Of a stretch of DNA of 64,000 nucleotides, positions 58,456 through 64,000 are shown in pieces. The position numbers were made by a program, and so were the translations under genes. Within the stretch, counting starts at the first letter, position 1, and each line of letters begins with the position of its first letter. Source of the DNA: Rhodoferax sp. GTDB taxonomy: Bacteria; Pseudomonadota; Gammaproteobacteria; Burkholderiales; Burkholderiaceae_C. The notes beneath the pieces were generated by a model, which worked only from the letters and a program-made list of their open reading frames with translations, had not been told where the DNA came from and made no database searches. The stretch is from contig NZ_JAUSLE010000032.1 in NCBI RefSeq assembly GCF_030646845.1, positions 1-64,000 of the forward strand, read 5' to 3'.

Positions 58456-58997
58456 TCTGGAAAATCATCCGGCAAGTTGCCAAGAACGGGATACGCACGG
58501 AGCCGATGCCCCAGGACAGTGGCGGCGTGCGGGCGGAATTCGGGCGCATTCAGGACGATGTGCTGGACATCCTGGGACGGGCGCTGACCATCCGCATGGT
58601 CGATGCCGGGTCGTGCAACGGTTGCGAACTGGAGATCAATGCGCTGGGCAACCCGTACTACAACATTGAGGGCCTGGGGATCAAGTTTGTGGCCAGTCCG
58701 CGCCATGCCGACATGCTGCTGGTGACCGGGCCGGTATCGCTCAACATGGCGGTGGCGCTCAAACGGACCTATGACGCAACACCCGAACCCAAGCTGGTGG
58801 TGGCCGTAGGCGATTGTGGTTGCGACGGCGGCATCTTTGGGGAAAGCTATGCCAGCCTGGGGCCGGTGTCCAGCGTGATTCCGGTGGATGTCGTGGTGCC
58901 GGGCTGCCCGCCCCCTCCGATCGAGATTCTGCGCGGGATTCTGACGGCCGTACGCCGTTGCCGCAGCACGTCAGCCGACCCCGTTCAGAGTTCGTGA
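58452..58997 (+). CDS. NuoB/HyfI-like [4Fe-4S] small subunit
   Basis: A protein of 181 residues. The proximal N2-type cluster ligands are intact: GSCNGCELEINALGNP (C55, C58), VGDCGCDGGIF (C122) and VVPGCPPPPIEILRGI (C152). The ATG overlaps the large-subunit stop. It should pass electrons between a partner and the interface with the large subunit. Its 3' end overlaps the convergent DUF1275 gene by 13 bases. No HyfH-like ferredoxin subunit gene follows. Confidence 0.93.
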   Translation: MIWKIIRQVAKNGIRTEPMPQDSGGVRAEFGRIQDDVLDILGRALTIRMVDAGSCNGCELEINALGNPYYNIEGLGIKFVASPRHADMLLVTGPVSLNMAVALKRTYDATPEPKLVVAVGDCGCDGGIFGESYASLGPVSSVIPVDVVVPGCPPPPIEILRGILTAVRRCRSTSADPVQSS

Positions 58998-59746
58998 TCA
59001 GGATGATTCAGGTCCATCCATTTTTTGGCGTCGTTGAGAACCGGACGCCAGACCAGCAGCAGCAACAGGATGGCTAGCGGCACTGTCGTGACATAGCCAA
59101 TGGTCTTGAAACCGACCGCGCCCAGCAAGCCACCGACAAAAAAACTGCTGATCAGCTTGGCGTGAAGGCGCAGCTTCTTGCGGTTGGCCATGACCATCTT
59201 CTCACGCGTCAGGCGATTGATGTAGAACAGTTTGCCCAGCTCGATGCCCAGATCGGTCACCAGGCCGGTAACGTGGGTGGTGCGGATTTCGGCGTTGGAG
59301 ATTTTGGTGATCACGGCGTTTTGCAGCCCCATGATGAAGCACAGCACCAGCACCGTTAGCGGCACAAACAGGCCGGCAAAGAAATTGATGCCCGTGCCAA
59401 ACAACCCAAAAATCAACAGCAGTGCGGCTTCCAGCAGCAGAGGCCGGCCGTAGGCACTTTGCAGGTTTCGTCGCAGCCCCCAGTTCACCATCCAGGCCGT
59501 TGTCATGGCACCGCTGATGAACGCGACCAGCGAGGCCAGACCGGCGAGCGCCAGGCCAACCTGGCCCAGCACCAGATGGTCCGCCACGGACGACACCACC
59601 CCGGTCATGTGCGAGGTGTATTGCCCAACCGCCAGAAAGCCACCGGCATTGGTGGCGCCCGCCACGAAGCAGAGCGTGGCCCCCAGCCGGACGTTGTTTT
59701 GGGGGGTCCGCTGGACCGCAGTCCAGCCGCGCAGCTGGGGGATCAT
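58985..59746 (-). CDS. DUF1275 (YoaK-like) membrane protein
   Basis: A protein of 253 residues with six hydrophobic segments. CFVAGATNAGGFLAVGQYTS followed by HMTGVVSS is the DUF1275 signature, and LIMGLQ-type and TTHVTGLVTDLGIELG motifs follow. The family is widespread, sometimes called YoaK, and its function is unknown. It lies 12 bases downstream of metG in the same direction. Confidence 0.9.
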   Translation of the reverse strand: MIPQLRGWTAVQRTPQNNVRLGATLCFVAGATNAGGFLAVGQYTSHMTGVVSSVADHLVLGQVGLALAGLASLVAFISGAMTTAWMVNWGLRRNLQSAYGRPLLLEAALLLIFGLFGTGINFFAGLFVPLTVLVLCFIMGLQNAVITKISNAEIRTTHVTGLVTDLGIELGKLFYINRLTREKMVMANRKKLRLHAKLISSFFVGGLLGAVGFKTIGYVTTVPLAILLLLLVWRPVLNDAKKWMDLNHPDHEL

Positions 59747-59758
59747 GCGATGGCCGTC

Positions 59759-61855
59759 TCAGCGCACCCGCATGCCCGGCTGCGCCCCGGCAGAGGGCTC
59801 CAGCACATAAATACCCGGGTTGGCCTTTTCATCGGCGTGGCTGCCTGCCAGCACCATGCCTTCGCTGATGCCGAACTTCATCTTGCGCGGTGCCAGATTG
59901 GCCACCATCACGGTGAGTTTGCCGACCAGGTCTTCTGGCTTGTAGGCGCTGGCAATGCCGCTGAAGACGTTGCGGGTTTTGCCTTCGCCGACGTCCAGGG
60001 TCAGGCGCAAGAGCTTGGTGGAGCCTTCCACCGGCTCGCAATTCACAATTTTGGCGATGCGCAGGTCGATCTTGGCGAAGTCGTCGATGCTGATGGTGGG
60101 GGCGATTTCCTCGCCGCAGGGCGCTATGTTTTCGATAGCGGCTTGCGCAGATTCCACGGGGGCTGGAGCCTCAAACAATGCATCCAATTGCTCGGGCGTG
60201 ACGCGCTGCATCAGGTGCTGGTAGGGCGCGATCGCCGCCACGTCAAGCTTGGCGTTCCAGTCGTTCATGTTGGCGCCTACAAACCCTTGCACCGCCTGCG
60301 CCAGTGAGGGCAATACTGGCGCCAGATAGCGCGTCAGCACGGCAAAGGTGTTGATCAACACGGAGCACACCTGGTGCAGCGCCTCGTTGTTGGCGGTGTC
60401 CTTGGCCAGATCCCAGGGCTTGTTCTGGTCAACATAGGCGTTTACCTTGTCGGCCAGCAGCATGATTTCGCGGGTGACTTTGCCAAATTCCCGGGCTTCG
60501 TACATCTGCGCAATGCCGTCAGCCGCGTCGCGCACGGTGTGCAGCAGCTCGGCGCCCTGCGTACCAAACTGGTGTGTGAGCTTGCCGTCAAAACGCTTGG
60601 TCAGGAAGCCTGCAGCCCGGCTCGCAATATTCACGTACTTGCCAATCAGATCGCTGTTGACCCGCGCCATGAAGTCGTCGGCGTTGAAGTCAATGTCCTC
60701 ATTGCGGGCCGACAGCTTGGCGGCCAGGTAGTAGCGCAGCCACTCGGGGTTCATGCCCAGGCTCAGGTACTTGAGCGGGTCCAGGCCGGTGCCGCGGCTC
60801 TTGCTCATCTTCTCGCCGTTGTTCACGGTCAGAAAGCCGTGCACAAAGATGTTGTTGGGCGTCTTGCGGCCGCTGAAATGCAGGGTGGCCGGCCAGAACA
60901 GGGTGTGGAAGGTGACGATGTCCTTGCCGATGAAGTGGTACTGCTCCAGCTTTGGGTTGGCCATGTAGTCGTCGTAGCTCTCTCCACGTCGGGTCAACAG
61001 GTCTTTCAGCGAAGCCAGGTAACCAATGGGCGCGTCCAGCCAGACATAGAAATACTTGCCCGGCGCATCCGGAATCTCGATGCCGAAGTAGGGCGCGTCG
61101 CGGCTGATGTCCCAGTCGCCCAGGCCTTCGCTCTTTGACCCGTCCGGATTGGTGCGCACCGAAAACCACTCTTTCACCTTGTTGGCGACTTCGGGTTGCA
61201 GCCGTGGCTTGCCGCTTTCGTCATTTCCCTGCGTCCACTGTTGCAGGAACTCGACGCAGCGCGGGTCGGACAGTTTGAAGAAAAAGTGTTCCGAGCTTTT
61301 GAGCACCGGCGTCGCGCCCGACAGGGCCGAGTAGGGGTTGATCAGGTCGGTGGGCGCATACACGGCACCACACACTTCGCAGTTGTCGCCGTACTGGTCC
61401 TTGGCGTGGCATTTGGGGCACTCGCCCTTGATGAAGCGGTCGGGCAGGAACATGTTCTTTTCGACATCAAAGAACTGTTCAATGGTTTTGGTCTCGATCA
61501 GCGAGCCGTCCGGGTTGTCACGCAGGTCACGGTAGATCTGCTGCGCGAGCTCGTGGTTTTCTGGCGAATCGGTGGAGCTCCAGTTGTCAAAGCTGATGTG
61601 AAAGCCGTCCAGGTACTGTTTGCGGCCGGCCGCAATGTCGGCCACGAACTGCTGCGGCGTCTTCCCGGCCTTCTCGGCGGCGATCATGATGGGCGCGCCG
61701 TGGGTGTCGTCGGCACCGCAAAAGTTGACCGCGTTGCCCTGCATGCGCTGGAACCGCACCCAGATATCGGCCTGGATGTACTCCATGATGTGGCCGATGT
61801 GGAAATTGCCGTTGGCATACGGCAGGGCAGTGGTGACAAAGAGTTTGCGTGACAT
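59759..61855 (-). CDS. metG: Methionyl-tRNA synthetase
   Basis: A protein of 698 residues. [19 protein letters not shown] (HIGH), a zinc knuckle ([17 protein letters not shown]) and the KMSKSRGTG loop are present. The C-terminal 110 residues are the EMAP-like tRNA-binding and dimerisation domain ([15 protein letters not shown]). Residues about 562-578 ([18 protein letters not shown]), the linker to that domain, are encoded by a copy of the interspersed repeat read on the opposite strand. mrp, which follows upstream, is a usual neighbour. Confidence 0.97.
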   Translation of the reverse strand: MSRKLFVTTALPYANGNFHIGHIMEYIQADIWVRFQRMQGNAVNFCGADDTHGAPIMIAAEKAGKTPQQFVADIAAGRKQYLDGFHISFDNWSSTDSPENHELAQQIYRDLRDNPDGSLIETKTIEQFFDVEKNMFLPDRFIKGECPKCHAKDQYGDNCEVCGAVYAPTDLINPYSALSGATPVLKSSEHFFFKLSDPRCVEFLQQWTQGNDESGKPRLQPEVANKVKEWFSVRTNPDGSKSEGLGDWDISRDAPYFGIEIPDAPGKYFYVWLDAPIGYLASLKDLLTRRGESYDDYMANPKLEQYHFIGKDIVTFHTLFWPATLHFSGRKTPNNIFVHGFLTVNNGEKMSKSRGTGLDPLKYLSLGMNPEWLRYYLAAKLSARNEDIDFNADDFMARVNSDLIGKYVNIASRAAGFLTKRFDGKLTHQFGTQGAELLHTVRDAADGIAQMYEAREFGKVTREIMLLADKVNAYVDQNKPWDLAKDTANNEALHQVCSVLINTFAVLTRYLAPVLPSLAQAVQGFVGANMNDWNAKLDVAAIAPYQHLMQRVTPEQLDALFEAPAPVESAQAAIENIAPCGEEIAPTISIDDFAKIDLRIAKIVNCEPVEGSTKLLRLTLDVGEGKTRNVFSGIASAYKPEDLVGKLTVMVANLAPRKMKFGISEGMVLAGSHADEKANPGIYVLEPSAGAQPGMRVR
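60121..60172 (+). repeat. Interspersed repeat copy I, in frame inside metG
   Basis: GCGCTATGTTTTCGATAGC, then GGCTTGCGCAGATTCCACG, then GGGGCTGGAGCCTC. This is one of the best-preserved copies, with both hairpins and the core. It lies in the linker between the catalytic/anticodon part and the C-terminal tRNA-binding domain of MetG. Confidence 0.85.
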
Positions 61856-61902
61856 GGGATGGACTTATCAGGGACAGCCGCCGATTTTAGTCGGCGCCTG
61901 TC

Positions 61903-63180
61903 TCAGCGCAGCCGCAGGGGGTCACGTCGCCGCTCCACGCGAGCCTGGCTGGGCACCAGCTCGCCGGCGGTCCCGGTTGGGGTCCAGTCAAAAAATTTGC
62001 AGATCTCGCGCACCTGGCGCTGCGCATCCGCATAGCCCAGCGCCATCAGCTCCTGGGTGTAGCCGCTCTCAAACAGCAGGTAGCTGGCCAGTGCCGCGCC
62101 CTTGACGTCGGCCTTGCTGGATGACACCCCCACGCCCCCGAGCATGGTGCGCACCGCGGCCGGCAGATCGCCTACATGGCGGGCGGCGATGGCGTCCAGC
62201 CGTTGTGACGGTTCAATCATCAGCAAGTCGACCGGTCGCAGGGCGCTGGCGCAACGGGCCTCGGGCGGCACCAGCGACAGGGTCTGGTTGATGCGGCGCA
62301 TCCGCTCAACGTCCACGCCCAGGGCGTCCAGGAAGATGCTGGAGAGGGCGTGTCCAGCAATTTGCGCCAGCGAAGGGTAGCCGTTGGTGGTGTGCAGATG
62401 CGCCTCGCTCTTGGGCTCGTGCATGCGCCCGGCCCCCACCACCAGGACGCGGCTTGCTCCTAAATGTATAGCGGGTGATACCGGTGCGGACTGGCGCATG
62501 GAGCCGTCCCCAAAATACTCGCTCTGCCCCTCGATTTGCAGCGAGGTGGCCGGAAAGACGAAGGGAATAGCCGATGACGCCAGCAGGTGGGCATGCGTGA
62601 TGCGGTCCCGTACGGCGCGGCGTTGCGACCGCACCCAGGGCATGAGCCGCTTGTCACCCTCAAAGAATGTGATGTGTTCGCCGGAACTGTAGCTCGATGC
62701 GGTGACCGCCAGTGCCTGCACGTGCCCTTGGCGGATGAGCTCGGGCAGGCGCTCCAGGGGCACCAGGCTGGCCAGCAGCGCTTCCAGCGGGGAATTGTCC
62801 AGCAGGGAGCGCGGTTTCAGTCGCCGCCATTTCGCCACCAGCCAGCCCACTGACAACAGCGTCATCCAGCTGGCGCCCGAGCGCAGCATGCTCAAGGAGT
62901 CGGCCCGATAGACCTGATGGGCCTCGAAGTTCTTCCAGACACCCACAATGCGGCGCACGGCGCCGTCGAAATCGTCAGCGCCGCAGGCCAGGGCCGAGGC
63001 ATTGATGGCGCCGGCCGAGGTGCCGGTGATGATGGGAAACGGGTTGGGGTGGTTCAATGCTCCGGCGGCCTTGCGAATGTCGGCGATGGCCTCCAGCACC
63101 CCGACCTGATAGGCGGCGCGGGCGCCGCCGCCGGTCAGCAGGAGCCCGGTGGTCGGCGGCGTGGGTGCATCGTTGAGCAT
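61903..63180 (-). CDS. Patatin-like phospholipase
   Basis: A protein of 425 residues. The oxyanion motif is LLLTGGGARAAYQVG, the nucleophile serine is S55 in GTSAGAI, and the catalytic aspartate is in YFGDGSMRQS. A hydrophobic segment near residue 105 (MTLLSVGWLVAKW) suggests membrane contact. It probably acts as a cytoplasmic lipid acyl hydrolase; the substrate is unknown. The start at 63180 fits family N-termini; an earlier ATG at 63231 adds 17 unsupported residues. A weak match to the interspersed repeat lies at 62457-62477. Confidence 0.9.
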   Translation of the reverse strand: MLNDAPTPPTTGLLLTGGGARAAYQVGVLEAIADIRKAAGALNHPNPFPIITGTSAGAINASALACGADDFDGAVRRIVGVWKNFEAHQVYRADSLSMLRSGASWMTLLSVGWLVAKWRRLKPRSLLDNSPLEALLASLVPLERLPELIRQGHVQALAVTASSYSSGEHITFFEGDKRLMPWVRSQRRAVRDRITHAHLLASSAIPFVFPATSLQIEGQSEYFGDGSMRQSAPVSPAIHLGASRVLVVGAGRMHEPKSEAHLHTTNGYPSLAQIAGHALSSIFLDALGVDVERMRRINQTLSLVPPEARCASALRPVDLLMIEPSQRLDAIAARHVGDLPAAVRTMLGGVGVSSSKADVKGAALASYLLFESGYTQELMALGYADAQRQVREICKFFDWTPTGTAGELVPSQARVERRRDPLRLR

Positions 63181-63320
63181 GAAATCATTATCGGCCGCCG
63201 ATCGCCGCACAAGAGCAGGAAAACGCGGCAAAGTGCCGCGTCCCTGGGTAAACCCCGATTTGCCCGTGCTGGTAAGGTTAAAGCTGTGTTCGCTAGACTA
63301 CAGACCTTCAGGAGAAATCA

Positions 63321-64000
63321 ATGGCAGTGACAGAACAGGCGCTGATGGACGCACTCAAAAGTGTCGTCGATCCCAATACCGGACGGGACTTCGTGTCGTC
63401 CAAATCCATCAAGAACATGACCATCACCGAGGGTGATGTGACTTTCGACGTTGAACTCGGCTACCCCGCCAAGAGCCAGATACCCGGCTTTCGCAAGGCG
63501 CTCATCGCTGCCGCCAAAGGGGTGGCCGGGGTGGACAACGTGTCGGTCAACGTCAGCATGAAGATCGTGCCGCATTCGGTGCAGCGCGGCGTGCAGCTGT
63601 TGCCCAAGGTCAAGAACATCGTCGCGGTGGCCTCCGGCAAGGGGGGTGTCGGCAAGAGCACGACCGCCGTCAACCTGGCGCTGGCGCTGGCCGCCGAGGG
63701 CGCCAGTGTCGGCCTGCTGGATGCCGATATCTACGGACCCAGCGTTCCGATGATGATGGGCATCACCGGCAAGCCCGAGAGCGAAGACGGACAAACCATG
63801 GAGCCGCTGGAGAACTACGGCGTGCAGGTCATGTCCATCGGCTTCCTGGTGGCCCAGGACGAAGCCATGATCTGGCGCGGCCCGATGGCCACCCAGGCGC
63901 TGGAGCAGTTGCTGCGCCAGACCAACTGGCGCGACCTGGACTACCTGATCGTGGACATGCCGCCCGGCACGGGCGACATCCAGCTGACGCTTTCCCAGCG
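63321..64000 (+). CDS. apbC: Iron-sulfur cluster carrier protein Mrp/ApbC, N-terminal part (runs off the window)
   Basis: 226 codons are present. Residues 1-85 are the DUF59 (MIP18-like) domain. The P-loop ATPase follows with the deviant Walker [20 protein letters not shown] (105-120), [14 protein letters not shown] and [20 protein letters not shown]. It binds and transfers [4Fe-4S] clusters to apo-proteins. CAGGAGA precedes the ATG. The CxxC that holds the bridging cluster lies beyond the window. Confidence 0.95.
   Translation, partial: MAVTEQALMDALKSVVDPNTGRDFVSSKSIKNMTITEGDVTFDVELGYPAKSQIPGFRKALIAAAKGVAGVDNVSVNVSMKIVPHSVQRGVQLLPKVKNIVAVASGKGGVGKSTTAVNLALALAAEGASVGLLDADIYGPSVPMMMGITGKPESEDGQTMEPLENYGVQVMSIGFLVAQDEAMIWRGPMATQALEQLLRQTNWRDLDYLIVDMPPGTGDIQLTLSQ

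Noticed and set aside
51816..58997. Calling the operon a functional hydrogenase 4 (hyf)
   Set aside because: The large subunit lacks the four cysteines that bind nickel and iron, and no hyp, hyfH or formate dehydrogenase gene is in the window, so hyf symbols were not assigned.

Overview
The window is chromosomal DNA of a betaproteobacterium, most likely a Comamonadaceae member close to Rhodoferax or Polaromonas. The reasons are the gene orders typical of Burkholderiales (hemA-prfA-prmC, gpmA-rhodanese-grxC-secB-gpsA, ubiE-Tim44-ubiJ-ubiB, scpA with a DUF3460 gene) and a short interspersed double-hairpin repeat that I associate with that family. The assignment rests on recalled family knowledge, not on a search. 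No rRNA, tRNA, CRISPR array, insertion sequence or integrase was seen.

Layout. 1-4.1 kb: start of rppH, proS, a lytic transglycosylase, an AAA+ ATPase gene split by one in-frame TGA, and grxD. 4.2-10.5 kb: an accessory-looking block between grxD and prmC, with a direct copy of the interspersed repeat at each end. It holds an FKBP/SlyD-type isomerase, a DUF2267 protein, an unrecognised 844-residue protein with a hydrophobic segment and predicted coiled coil, long gene-free stretches, and a ParD-like/methionine aminopeptidase pair with a putative operator. 10.5-14.2 kb: prmC, prfA, hemA and a small membrane protein. 14.3-20.3 kb: a polyamine-binding protein and a complete ugpBAECQ glycerol-3-phosphate import operon under a putative Pho box. 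20.5-24.9 kb: a giant FAD/Fe-S oxidoreductase and a HIT protein. 24.9-29.4 kb: the ubiquinone genes ubiE, ubiJ and ubiB with a Tim44-like protein. 29.5-37.1 kb: fmdB, DUF502, aspS, nudB, an EEP nuclease, clsB, folE, a BLUF photoreceptor and a DUF429 protein. 37.1-42.5 kb: a MinD/FlhG-like ATPase with a diguanylate cyclase, a secreted nuclease, a MoeB/ThiF enzyme, a CtpA protease and gpmA. 42.6-51.7 kb: rhodanese, grxC, secB, gpsA, nadC-nadA, panC, panB, nadB, scpA and DUF3460. 51.8-59.0 kb: a six-gene hydrogenase-4/complex-I-like operon whose large subunit lacks the cysteines for a [NiFe] site. 59.0-64.0 kb: a DUF1275 membrane protein, metG, a patatin-like lipase and the start of mrp/apbC.

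Functional themes are cofactor synthesis (heme, ubiquinone, NAD, pantothenate, tetrahydrofolate), translation (three aminoacyl-tRNA synthetases, RF1 and its methylase), redox homeostasis (two glutaredoxins, rhodanese, Fe-S carriers) and phosphate-starvation uptake.

The items most worth a second look are the hydrogenase-like complex without a nickel site, the ParD-like/MetAP module and its operator, the 844-residue orphan protein, and the interspersed repeat. The repeat occurs about ten times, four or five of them inside essential or conserved coding sequences as in-frame linkers.
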